Assembly: GCA_964558235.1 (NCBI GenBank)
Contig: CAZLCK010000006.1
Location: 1-43,024, forward strand
From: CAZLCK01 sp964558235
Lineage (GTDB): Bacteria; Actinomycetota; Coriobacteriia; Coriobacteriales; CADBOM01
Length of the DNA: 43,024 nucleotides
Reading direction: 5' to 3'
The notes under the pieces were generated by a model. That model was not told the origin of the DNA, did no database searches, and saw only the letters and a program-made list of their open reading frames with translations. Shown here piece by piece: positions 24,336-32,712 of the stretch. The position numbers and the translations under genes are program-made. How positions within the stretch are numbered: the stretch's first letter is position 1; each line of letters opens with the position of its first letter.

Positions 24336-24463
24336 AATGTTTTCGCTTCTCCTATTTTTCTACCCAGCTTTCTTAAAGCAAGGCAACTGATAGAGGGGAG
24401 GGTATTGTAATACTCACCATAAGCGCCTTAGATAGCTGCTTACAATATAGGTGTGTCTTATTG

Positions 24464-27400
24464 TTAATCGCTAAAGTATCCAACACCGCCCTCAAATAAG
24501 GGTTGCCAAGAGATATCCGGGATGTTCTTATAGAGTCCTCTGCCAGCTCTTTCTGTGTGACCCATCTTGCCAAAGATACGACCGTCTGGGCTTGTAATTC
24601 CCTCTACACAAAGAACTGATCCATTTGGATTGACCTCTAGATCCATCGAAGGTCTCCCATCAATTCCAACATATTGCGTTGCAATCTGGGCTGCATCGAT
24701 TAGCTTGTTAATTTGCTCATCATTAGCAATGAATCGACCCTCACCATGGCTGATAGGCATCGTATGAATATCTCCAACGTCGCACTTCGATAACCAGGGC
24801 GAAATCGTTGAGCAAACACGTGTGCGCACTATGCGACTTTGGTGTCTGCCGATGGTGTTGAAGGTAAGTGTCGGGCAGGTATCATCCATCTCGATAATGT
24901 CACCAAAGGGAACAAGGCCAAGTTTGATCAAAGCTTGGAAACCATTACAGATACCAAGCATCAATCCGTCGCGCTTCTGCAAAAGATCGCGTACAGCTTC
25001 GGTAATCTCAGGTGCTCTAAAGAAAGCAGTTATGAACTTAGCCGAACCGTCCGGCTCATCTCCACCAGAAAAACCACCAGGGATCATAACTATCTGGCTT
25101 TCTTCTATGAGCTTTGCAAGTTCATGTGTGCTTTCGGTTACAGCTTTAGGACTCAGGTTATTAATTACAAAGGTAGTCGGAAGCGCTCCAGCATTTCTGA
25201 ATGCGCGAGCTGTATCATATTCGCAGTTGGTGCCTGGAAATACTGGAATTACAACGCGTGGCTTTGCAACTACATTCGTATTTACTAAAGGTATTTGCTT
25301 CTCACTCGATAGACTTTTTACCTCTTCTCCAGATCCATGAGATGGAAAAACTGGCTCCAAAACGAACTCCCAAACTTTTTGTAGTTCAACTAGATCTAGA
25401 ATTTCTTCGTTGGCTTTGATCTCGTAGTTTTCTATAGTCTTTCCTATGATCTCAATGCTCATATTCTCAGTTGCACTTGGAAGATCAATGTCGTTAAGCT
25501 CAACTAAAAATGTGCCATAAGCTGGGATAAATAGACGTGATGTATCAAAGTCGTCGCTAAATTCAATGCCGATTCTGTTTCCAACACACATCTCAAAGAG
25601 AGCTTGTGCACAGCATCCATAACCAGGTGTTGAAACAGATATCGCTAAGTTATTTCCGATTAGGTTTTCAACATATTCAAAGACTTCATTTAAGCCTTGA
25701 GCCTCGGGTAATAGACCAGCGCTTTCGTAGTAAGGGTGGATGCAGGCAATTCTTTTATTGATATCTTTAAATTCTGGCGATGTCGCACGGTCTAGATGAC
25801 CAGTTCCAGCAGCAAAGCTTACAAGTGTTGGAGGAACATCAAGATCTTCAAAACTGCCAGACATGGAGTCCTTACCACCAATAGATCCAATTTTGAGATC
25901 GATCTGAGCCATCAAAGCTCCAAGAAGGGCTCCAGTAGGCTTTCCCCAACGGTAGGGATCGTCGTGGAGTTTTTCAAAATACTCTTGGAAGGTTAGATAC
26001 ATATCCTTGCGTTCAAATCCGGCTGCAACCATCTTTGAGACGCTCTCTACGACAGAAAGATATGCACCGCGATATTGATCTCTTTCCATGATGTAGGGGT
26101 TAAAACCCCAAGCAAGACCACTTGTTGTAGTTGTTTCACCATCAACGGGTAGCTTTGCAATCATCGCCATGCTCGGAGTTTGCTGGTAAATTCCACCAAA
26201 TGGCATCAAAACGCTAGCTGCGCCAATTGTTGAGTCAAATCTTTCGCTTAGTCCCTTTCCAGAGCAGCAGTTAAGATCGCTAAGCAAGTTTTCAAATTTT
26301 TCTTTGAGAGTTGAGCCACCCCAAGGCGTTGTGTATCGATGTCCCTTGCTGATATGCACTTTGGCATGTTTAGGCGCGCCGTTTGATGCCAAAAAATCAC
26401 GCTTAATATTAACGATTGTATTACCCTGCCACCTCATGGTAACGAATGGTTCTTCTGTAACGACTGCAATAGGGGTGGCCTCGAGGTTTTCCTCGTGTGC
26501 GTAAGCAATAAACTCATCCACATCATGTGAATCTAGGGCAACGGCCATTCTTTCTTGGCTCTCAGATAGCGCTAGCTCTGTGCCATCGAGTCCCTCATAT
26601 TTCTTGGGAACTTTATCCAAATCGATATCCAGCCCATCGGCCAGCTCTCCAATAGCGACAGAAACGCCACCTGCTCCAAAATCGTTACATCTCTTGATCA
26701 AAGTACAAGCTTCTTTGCGTCTAAATAGCCTTTGAATTTTGCGCTCTATTGGAGGATTTCCTTTTTGGACTTCGGCCCCGCAGGTCTCTATGCTCTCCAA
26801 ATCGTGAGCCTTTGAAGAGCCTGTTGCACCGCCGATTCCATCGCGACCAGTTCGTCCACCCAAAAGCACAATTACATCTCCAGGGGCTGGTGTCTCGCGT
26901 CGTACATGATCTGCTGGAGTTGCTCCTAACACAGCACCAATTTCCATACGCTTAGCAACATATCCCGGGTGATAGAGCTCATCGACCTGTCCTGTAGCAA
27001 GTCCAATTTGATTTCCATAAGAGGAATATCCCGCAGCAGCTGTTGTGACCAACTTGCGTTGGGGAAGCTTGCCTTCAAGAGTTTCTGATAGGTCAACCAA
27101 TGGATCTCCAGCACCAGTTACGCGCATAGCCTGATATACATAGCTACGTCCTGATAGTGGATCGCGGATCGCTCCACCAACACATGTAGCAGCTCCACCG
27201 AATGGCTCAATCTCTGTTGGATGATTGTGCGTTTCATTTTTGAATAGGAATAGCCAATCTTGAGGTTCTCCATCCACATCCACAACAACTTTAACCGTGC
27301 AAGCGTTTACCTCTTCTGATTCATCTAGCCGCTCAAGTAGGCCATGTGCTCGTAGATATTTCGCGCCAATTGTACCCATATCCATCAGGCACAAAGGCTT

Positions 27401-28300
27401 TTGTGTACGCCCAAGCTCCTCTCTAATCTCGAGATATTTATTAAATGCAGTTTGGACGATTGAGTCTTCAATCTCGATATCTTCTAGAATTGTTCCAAAT
27501 GTCGTATGCCTGCAATGATCTGACCAATATGTGTCGATCATCTTTATCTCGGTAATGGTCGGATCTCTCTTTTCATCAGCAAAATATTGTTGGCAAAAGG
27601 TAATGTCACCCAAATCCATAGCGAGACCAAGTTTTGCAATCATTTGCGTCAGACCATTTTGATCCAAATCTAAAAAGCCTTCTAAAATCTCCACTGGTTT
27701 TGGATCTGGATATTGCATTTCAAGAGTTTTAGGAAGCTCCAAGCTATCGACCATAGCTTCAACTGGGTTTACTACATAGTCTTTAATCTTTTCGATTTCT
27801 TTTTTAGAGAGATCTCCCAAAATTTGGTAGATCTTTGCGCTTTTAACAATTGGGCGATCACCTTGGCTAATAAGCTGGATGCACTCACTTGCAGAATCTG
27901 CTCTTTGATCAAACTGTCCGGGCAGATATGTCACGGCAAAAAGATTGCTAAGAAGAGCTGGGTCAATCTTGCTTAAGTCGCTATCTGTAACGTTTTCAAT
28001 ATGAATATCTGTGCCAGTTTCATCGATGCCTATTCCAGCTTTGGTTTCTTTAATTTTTTTATCACTTGCTGCAAGCAATTCACCTAAACTTCTGAAAGTC
28101 CTATCAGTTTGTGGCTCACTAAATACTGTAGAGATACAATTGTCGAATAATTGAGGGGCAATTCCCGAAACATCATATCGATTTAGTATTCGCACTTGCT
28201 CAATATTGGTGATACCAATTATCGTTTGTAATTCGTGCATTAGCTGTTGAGCTTCGATATCGTATCCCGCTTTTTTCTCAACATAGATTCGAGAGATCAT
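24464..28300 (-). CDS. purL: Phosphoribosylformylglycinamidine synthase, single chain PurL
   Basis: A 1278-residue FGAM synthase that converts FGAR, glutamine and ATP to FGAM in purine synthesis. The N-terminal domain, the two AIR-synthase-like ATP-binding halves (with SDHCRHTTF and NETHNHPTEIEPFGGAATCVGG) and a C-terminal glutaminase are all on one chain. The glutaminase shows the nucleophile in GICNGFQAL and the catalytic His in MPISHGEGRF. The architecture matches the clostridial-type single-chain enzyme, not the PurS/PurQ/PurL complex. The ATG has AAAGG six bases upstream. Neighbouring pur genes are absent. mscL is 79 bp upstream and carbonic anhydrase 128 bp downstream, all on one strand. 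I see no purine riboswitch in the short leader. Confidence 0.96.
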   Translation of the reverse strand: MISRIYVEKKAGYDIEAQQLMHELQTIIGITNIEQVRILNRYDVSGIAPQLFDNCISTVFSEPQTDRTFRSLGELLAASDKKIKETKAGIGIDETGTDIHIENVTDSDLSKIDPALLSNLFAVTYLPGQFDQRADSASECIQLISQGDRPIVKSAKIYQILGDLSKKEIEKIKDYVVNPVEAMVDSLELPKTLEMQYPDPKPVEILEGFLDLDQNGLTQMIAKLGLAMDLGDITFCQQYFADEKRDPTITEIKMIDTYWSDHCRHTTFGTILEDIEIEDSIVQTAFNKYLEIREELGRTQKPLCLMDMGTIGAKYLRAHGLLERLDESEEVNACTVKVVVDVDGEPQDWLFLFKNETHNHPTEIEPFGGAATCVGGAIRDPLSGRSYVYQAMRVTGAGDPLVDLSETLEGKLPQRKLVTTAAAGYSSYGNQIGLATGQVDELYHPGYVAKRMEIGAVLGATPADHVRRETPAPGDVIVLLGGRTGRDGIGGATGSSKAHDLESIETCGAEVQKGNPPIERKIQRLFRRKEACTLIKRCNDFGAGGVSVAIGELADGLDIDLDKVPKKYEGLDGTELALSESQERMAVALDSHDVDEFIAYAHEENLEATPIAVVTEEPFVTMRWQGNTIVNIKRDFLASNGAPKHAKVHISKGHRYTTPWGGSTLKEKFENLLSDLNCCSGKGLSERFDSTIGAASVLMPFGGIYQQTPSMAMIAKLPVDGETTTTSGLAWGFNPYIMERDQYRGAYLSVVESVSKMVAAGFERKDMYLTFQEYFEKLHDDPYRWGKPTGALLGALMAQIDLKIGSIGGKDSMSGSFEDLDVPPTLVSFAAGTGHLDRATSPEFKDINKRIACIHPYYESAGLLPEAQGLNEVFEYVENLIGNNLAISVSTPGYGCCAQALFEMCVGNRIGIEFSDDFDTSRLFIPAYGTFLVELNDIDLPSATENMSIEIIGKTIENYEIKANEEILDLVELQKVWEFVLEPVFPSHGSGEEVKSLSSEKQIPLVNTNVVAKPRVVIPVFPGTNCEYDTARAFRNAGALPTTFVINNLSPKAVTESTHELAKLIEESQIVMIPGGFSGGDEPDGSAKFITAFFRAPEITEAVRDLLQKRDGLMLGICNGFQALIKLGLVPFGDIIEMDDTCPTLTFNTIGRHQSRIVRTRVCSTISPWLSKCDVGDIHTMPISHGEGRFIANDEQINKLIDAAQIATQYVGIDGRPSMDLEVNPNGSVLCVEGITSPDGRIFGKMGHTERAGRGLYKNIPDISWQPLFEGGVGYFSD

Positions 28301-28379
28301 AGTGAGCCTTTCTGTATCAATAAAGGCGGTCTTTATATTGCAAAATATCTACTTTGATTATAAGTGCTAAATATTCTAA

Positions 28380-28862
28380 TTAGGCTTTGTTAGATGCGCT
28401 ACCTGGCTCTAAAGCATTTGGAGTAACAGCCTTAGGAGTTTCAATTTCGGATGCACAATGTGGACAACGTGTTGCGCCCTCTTTGATCTCCTCCTTACAA
28501 AATGGACAACTTGGAGTAGACTTAGCCTCTTTTTCGACTTTAACAATCTTGCTAGCCGTTTTTTGCATATTGTTGAAGATCTTAAGCAGCATAAACACAA
28601 CTGCAGCTATGATCAAAAAATTGATAATTGCGCTGATAAACGAGCTAAAATCGATCGATATTCCATCAGCTACAGGAATCGTAAGGCCAGGAATACTAGC
28701 ATCTTCTCCACCAGTTAAAAGCTTGATAAATGGATTGATGATGTCATCAGTGAGAGAGGTTACAATAGCGGTAAACGCAGAGCCGATTATGATACCAACG
28801 GCCATATCCATAACGTTTCCGCGGTTGATAAACTCTCTAAATTCGCTGATCAATTTTTTCAT
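28380..28862 (-). CDS. mscL: Large-conductance mechanosensitive channel with zinc-ribbon tail
   Basis: A 160-residue MscL, the pentameric safety valve that opens under membrane tension during hypo-osmotic shock. The N-terminal FREFINRGNVMDMAVGIIIGSAF is diagnostic. TM1 is about 17-38 and TM2 about 75-98. The C-terminus is longer than in E. coli (136 residues) and holds a zinc ribbon with CxxC pairs at 119/122 and 133/136. The ribbon would sit at the base of the cytoplasmic helical bundle. ATG with AGGAGATCC upstream. Confidence 0.94.
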   Translation of the reverse strand: MKKLISEFREFINRGNVMDMAVGIIIGSAFTAIVTSLTDDIINPFIKLLTGGEDASIPGLTIPVADGISIDFSSFISAIINFLIIAAVVFMLLKIFNNMQKTASKIVKVEKEAKSTPSCPFCKEEIKEGATRCPHCASEIETPKAVTPNALEPGSASNKA

Positions 28863-28999
28863 AGGATCTCCTCAGATTACAATCAGGCATAGTGAGATAT
28901 CTTTAATATATTTCGATTTGCAAGTATATTAAAAATGGATCTAGCTAATAAGGTGATTTAGCACGTCAATTACCTGTTTGAGATGAAAGGCGAACATAT

Positions 29000-29839
29000 A
29001 TGCTTGGTGCCATTTTTGGCGATATTGTTGGAAGTCCATATGAGCATAATCCGATTAAAACAACGGAATTTCCGCTTTTTATTGAGAGTTCACATCCAAC
29101 TGATGATAGTGTGTTGACCATTGCAGTTGCTAAGGGCTTGATGGATTCAATTTCAGATAAAAAAAGTGTATATGACAGCGTAGTTAGTTCGATGCGAGAG
29201 CTTGGGAATCTCTACCCAAATTCTGGATATGGAGCAAGTTTTTATCAGTGGCTTAAAAGTGATGACCCAAAGCCGTATGGCAGTTTTGCAAATGGAGCAG
29301 CTATGAGGGTAAGTCCTGTCGCTTGGTTGTTCGGTTCTCTTGAAGATGTTGAATATTATGCTGAACAAACGGCAATCGCTACACATGATCATCCGGATGC
29401 AATTGAGGCTACAAAAGCTTTGTCAGCTGCAATTTTTATGGCGCGCATAGGGGAGTCTAAATTCGCAATTCGCAATTACATCTCCAAAACATACGGTTAT
29501 GATCCCTCTTTTACGCTAGATGATATTCGCCCCACCTACTCGTTTGATATAACTTGTAAGGGCAGTGTTTGCGTATCGCTTGTGGCTTTTCATGAAAGCC
29601 GCGGTTTTGAAGATGCAATAAGAAAGAGCATCTCCTTAGGTGGAGATAGTGACACGTTGGCCGCAATAACAGGAAGCATCGCTGAAGCTTATTATTCCAT
29701 GCCGGCGGAGTTCAAAAGGGCTGCTAGGAGACTTCTTCCAGAAAAGCTTGCAACAATAGAACAGAAATGGGAGGAGAATCTTTGGCATTTTAGAGATATC
29801 GTTGGTGTCGAATATGATGATGGGACAAAAAGACGATAG
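29000..29839 (+). CDS. ADP-ribosylglycohydrolase family protein
   Basis: A 279-residue protein of the DraG/ARH family, which removes ADP-ribose from proteins or free ADP-ribosylated compounds using two Mg ions. Metal-binding motifs are present: GDIVGSPYE at the N-terminus, TDDS at 34-37 and GGDSDT in the C-terminal third. Length is typical. No ADP-ribosyltransferase is encoded nearby, so this is not an obvious toxin-antitoxin or DraT/DraG pair. It diverges from mscL and precedes murI by about 110 bp. The ATG has AAAGG about nine bases upstream. Substrate is unknown. Confidence 0.9.
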   Translation: MLGAIFGDIVGSPYEHNPIKTTEFPLFIESSHPTDDSVLTIAVAKGLMDSISDKKSVYDSVVSSMRELGNLYPNSGYGASFYQWLKSDDPKPYGSFANGAAMRVSPVAWLFGSLEDVEYYAEQTAIATHDHPDAIEATKALSAAIFMARIGESKFAIRNYISKTYGYDPSFTLDDIRPTYSFDITCKGSVCVSLVAFHESRGFEDAIRKSISLGGDSDTLAAITGSIAEAYYSMPAEFKRAARRLLPEKLATIEQKWEENLWHFRDIVGVEYDDGTKRR

Positions 29840-29859
29840 AACTTTTTGTTTCACAGAAG

Positions 29860-29898
29860 GCTTAAAGCTAAAAGTATTGCGAGTCATTTGCTTTAAGC
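29860..29898 (+). other. Hairpin upstream of murI
   Basis: The arms GCTTAAAGC (29860-29868) and GCTTTAAGC (29890-29898) are perfectly complementary around a 21-nt loop. There is no U-run after it. It could be a weak structure in the murI leader or the end of the preceding transcript. Confidence 0.3.
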
Positions 29899-29951
29899 GA
29901 CCTATCTGCCTAGAGATTTATAAGTTTTAATTATGGTTTATGGAGAAAATA

Positions 29952-30818
29952 GTGGTTCAAAATGACGGATTTATAGGTGTTTTTGATTCCGGAGTTGGCG
30001 GTATCAGTGTTTTAAAGTCTCTCGTTAACCACCTTCCATATGAAAGATTTGTATTTTTTGGAGATTCTGCGAATGCGCCTTATGGAGATAAGTGCTCTGA
30101 GGAGATCTATGAACTATCCAAAAAGATTGTCGAAGATTTTATACAACAGGGTGCAAAAGCTATAGTTATAGCTTGTAATACCGCTACTAGTGTAGCTGCA
30201 AAAAAACTTCGCGAAACTTATCCCGACTTGCCAATCATTGGAATTGAGCCAGCGCTAAAACCTGCTGCTTTAGCACAAGATCATGGCAGTATTTTGGTAA
30301 TGGCAACTTCTAAGACTCTTAAACTCGATAAGTTTGCCATTTTAATGGACGAGTATGGAAAGACTAACGATGTTCATCTTGTTGCATGTCCAGGTTTGGC
30401 AGATGCAATTGAAATAGGGTATGTGACAGGTAGTAAGATCTATCGTATTTTAGAGGAGCTTATCGGGAATTATCGCGGCAAGATTGATTCTGTTGTTTTG
30501 GGATGCACTCATTATCCATTTATAAAAGAAGCAATCTGCGACATCTTAGGTGGCGTTAAGTTCTTCGATGGCTGTGAGGGTACAGCTCGCCAGCTTGCAA
30601 AGGTGCTCAAAGATCATGATCTATTGAATACGAAGTCAACTCTTTATTTTGACGAGCACTGCGATAGTAGATACTGTGACGAGGACTATGACGAGGGCGC
30701 TTTGTCCCAAAGTGTAATAGAAAGCTCATACAAAAACGGATATATCACTTTGCTGAGTAGTATAGATACTCCAGAAGAGATCGAGTTATATGAGAGGTTT
30801 TTAGGAGTAAGAGATTAA
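29952..30818 (+). CDS. murI: Glutamate racemase MurI
   Basis: A 288-residue cofactor-independent racemase that makes D-glutamate for peptidoglycan. The substrate loop FDSGVGG is at 11-17. The two catalytic cysteines are C75 (IACNTATS) and C185 (LGCTHYPF). Length is slightly above the usual 260-275. I chose GTG at 29952 because GGAG lies six bases before it. The upstream in-frame ATG at 29940 has no Shine-Dalgarno and would add only MEKI. Only 18 bp separate its stop from the convergent esterase gene, and no terminator is visible between them. Confidence 0.94.
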   Translation: MVQNDGFIGVFDSGVGGISVLKSLVNHLPYERFVFFGDSANAPYGDKCSEEIYELSKKIVEDFIQQGAKAIVIACNTATSVAAKKLRETYPDLPIIGIEPALKPAALAQDHGSILVMATSKTLKLDKFAILMDEYGKTNDVHLVACPGLADAIEIGYVTGSKIYRILEELIGNYRGKIDSVVLGCTHYPFIKEAICDILGGVKFFDGCEGTARQLAKVLKDHDLLNTKSTLYFDEHCDSRYCDEDYDEGALSQSVIESSYKNGYITLLSSIDTPEEIELYERFLGVRD

Positions 30819-30836
30819 GGGGTTGCCTGCATCTAT

Positions 30837-32294
30837 CTACTCAATGTGTTTAATTCCACCTGTTGAATATCGTTTCCAAGTATCACCTTCAATTTCGGGC
30901 TTTCCATTTTTTAAAAATGATAGCAATGCTGGCCTTAAAGTTTTGTAAAGTTCATCAGCTTTATCTTTAGGGAAACCTTCAAAGATAGGATCGCTATGCC
31001 ATCTCTCGATATTGCCAAATAAAAATGGTAGGTCTATGCAGTGTGAAGCATTTAAGCCCCCATTTGAGCCATGTATATCAAATTCATATAACCATGAGTT
31101 GGAAAAATTACTAACAAGTTCGCGTGTCCTATAGGCAAATAGCGCTTCTGTGCTTGCTCTTACAACCCATTGATATTTGTCATTAGCATATTCAGTTTCA
31201 GCACAGGCGTTCTTTGCATTTTCAAAGACTTCCTGAGGATCTTCTTCACAGTTGCCTGCACAAAAATCAGCGATTAGGCCTTTAATGGTATCTTCATCCA
31301 TCTGTCTAATTGCATCAGCCATAGGGTTGATAAAAAATGTTGTCTCATCATGTGTGAGACCTGCTAAAAGTGGGATTTTATTTCCGCATAAAGATGCAGC
31401 TTTGGCAAAGATATCTCCAGTCAAAATATCTTCATCATCATACGGACAAAATGAAACACCAAACTTTTTAGCCTCTTTAGCAGCCTTGTATTGCGCATCT
31501 AAGATTTGTTTAGGTTTTTTATTTTCTAGCTCAGCTGCATTAGTAATACCCAGTTGCTTAAAAAATGCATTTGTCAAATGATTGGAATCCGCACGACTAA
31601 TAGGTTGAGAACCAGGACAGCTCATAATTAACATGCGGCTAAACTGTCCATCAATTTTTCCCGTAGAAGCTAAAGCTACTACATACCAAGCGCCAGCAGA
31701 TTGTCCAGCCAAAATAATATCTTGTGGATTTCCACCAAAAAATTCGATATTACTCTTAACCCAGCTAAAAGACTTAAGCAAATCTCGTATTGCTAAATTG
31801 TCTAGCATACCTTCAGCAGACATAGCACCTAGAGCGCCAAGACGATAGTTGACTCCAACAAAAACAACGTCAGCATCGCGAGCAATCTTAGATCCATCAT
31901 AATGTGGATGTGAACAGCTACCCGATGAGTATCCGCCTCCGTGAATCCAAAATACTACTGGACGTTTTCCGTCAGTCGATGGAGTCCAAATGTTCATCCT
32001 AAAAGCGTCAAGCGATTGATCTACTTCGATTCCTGGCTTATCTGGGCCGTCTGGATGAAATACAACGCGATGAGGAGTCTGCCAAAACATAGGTGCCGGC
32101 TTTGAAGCATCTCGAATGCCATCCCAAGATTGCACATCATTACATTCTTCTAACATCGATGAATGCTCGCCATATGCAACATCTAGATACGCTTCAACAT
32201 CGTTTTCGTATTTTCCTTGAAGCTCACCTTGCAAACACCTTGTAATAGGTAGAGCTTTATTGTTCGAGCTATATGCAGTCGAGTAGTTTGTCAT
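30837..32294 (-). CDS. Type B carboxylesterase
   Basis: A 485-residue alpha/beta-hydrolase of the carboxylesterase/lipase B family. The oxyanion-hole motif HGGGYSSGS is at 118-126. The nucleophile elbow GQSAG has S199, and the likely acid is in GLTHDETTFF. The catalytic His is in NASHCIDLPFLFG near the C-terminus. There is no signal peptide, so it is probably cytoplasmic, unlike secreted cholinesterase-like relatives. The ATG has AAGGA six bases upstream. It diverges from the MacB-like gene across 418 bp. Substrate is not inferable. Confidence 0.92.
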   Translation of the reverse strand: MTNYSTAYSSNNKALPITRCLQGELQGKYENDVEAYLDVAYGEHSSMLEECNDVQSWDGIRDASKPAPMFWQTPHRVVFHPDGPDKPGIEVDQSLDAFRMNIWTPSTDGKRPVVFWIHGGGYSSGSCSHPHYDGSKIARDADVVFVGVNYRLGALGAMSAEGMLDNLAIRDLLKSFSWVKSNIEFFGGNPQDIILAGQSAGAWYVVALASTGKIDGQFSRMLIMSCPGSQPISRADSNHLTNAFFKQLGITNAAELENKKPKQILDAQYKAAKEAKKFGVSFCPYDDEDILTGDIFAKAASLCGNKIPLLAGLTHDETTFFINPMADAIRQMDEDTIKGLIADFCAGNCEEDPQEVFENAKNACAETEYANDKYQWVVRASTEALFAYRTRELVSNFSNSWLYEFDIHGSNGGLNASHCIDLPFLFGNIERWHSDPIFEGFPKDKADELYKTLRPALLSFLKNGKPEIEGDTWKRYSTGGIKHIE

Positions 32295-32352
32295 AATTAA
32301 TCCTTAAGTCGAAAAACAGATCAAAAAATATCTGTCACATTGAACCTCTAAC

Positions 32353-32463
32353 CTCGCGTCTGACACCTGACGCCTGGCGTTTTGCACCTTACGCCTTGCA
32401 CTTTGCACCTTGGTTTTACGCCTTGCGTCTTACACCTGGCGTCTTGCGCTTTGTGCCTTGGCT
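32353..32463. repeat. Degenerate heptanucleotide tandem array
   Basis: About sixteen consecutive units fit the pattern (C/T)T(T/G)(G/A)C(G/A)(C/T), for example CTGACAC, CTGACGC, CTGGCGT, TTTGCAC, CTTACGC, CTTGCAC, CTTGCGT. A single 1-bp slip occurs around 32415. The period of seven is incompatible with a conserved reading frame, so the array is unlikely to be coding. Confidence 0.75.
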
Positions 32464-32476
32464 TTGAGTAGACGAC

Positions 32477-32504
32477 GTTTGAGTCTACAGGTTTGAGTCT
32501 ACAG
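32477..32504. repeat. Perfect 14-bp tandem duplication
   Basis: GTTTGAGTCTACAG occurs twice back to back (32477-32490 and 32491-32504), with a diverged related copy just upstream. Fourteen is twice the heptad period of the adjoining array, suggesting both arose by slippage in the same tract. Confidence 0.85.
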
Positions 32505-32565
32505 CCGAACGCCTATTGCAAAAATGACACAGCTAAAAATTTATGTTTAGATTTAATTAATAAAG

Positions 32566-32577
32566 TAATACGTATTA
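32566..32577. promoter_or_regulatory. 12-bp palindrome, candidate operator
   Basis: TAATACGTATTA is a perfect palindrome in AT-rich DNA, about 136 bp upstream of the MacB-like start. It could be a dimeric repressor site. No regulator gene is adjacent, so this is only a candidate. Confidence 0.4.
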
Positions 32578-32624
32578 ATTCTAAGGATTAAAATCCAACT
32601 TTAAGCATTTTTTGTCAAAACACT

Positions 32625-32656
32625 TAAAAGATGCATATTCTAAAAGATGCATATCC
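32625..32656. repeat. 16-bp tandem repeat upstream of the ABC gene
   Basis: TAAAAGATGCATATTC at 32625-32640 is followed at once by the same unit with one change at 32641-32656. Each copy carries an ATGCAT palindromic core. Position 57-88 bp before the start fits a regulator site or slippage duplication. Confidence 0.7.
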
Positions 32657-32712
32657 TAAGAAATTAAACGCTACAGAATTTGATGCCAAAATACATTTGA
32701 AATCAGGTAAGT

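Larger units (their letters stand above)
32295..32712. other. 418-bp divergent intergenic region with repeats
   Basis: No gene is supported here. The esterase-proximal half (about 32353-32504) is made of degenerate 7-bp units and a 14-bp tandem repeat. The ABC-proximal half is AT-rich and holds a 12-bp palindrome and a 16-bp tandem repeat. Each is listed separately. Promoters for both divergent genes should lie here. Confidence 0.75.

Noticed and set aside
24839..25340. Long plus-strand open frames opposite purL
   Set aside because: They lie fully antisense to a clear purL and show no protein family features.
28301..28379. Purine riboswitch before purL
   Set aside because: The 79-base leader has no recognisable three-way junction core.
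29000..29839. ADP-ribosylglycohydrolase as part of a DraT/DraG or toxin-antitoxin pair
   Set aside because: No ADP-ribosyltransferase gene is adjacent on either side.
32353..32504. Heptad array as a CRISPR array or coding repeat
   Set aside because: Units are 7 bp and degenerate with no spacers, and the period does not keep a reading frame.
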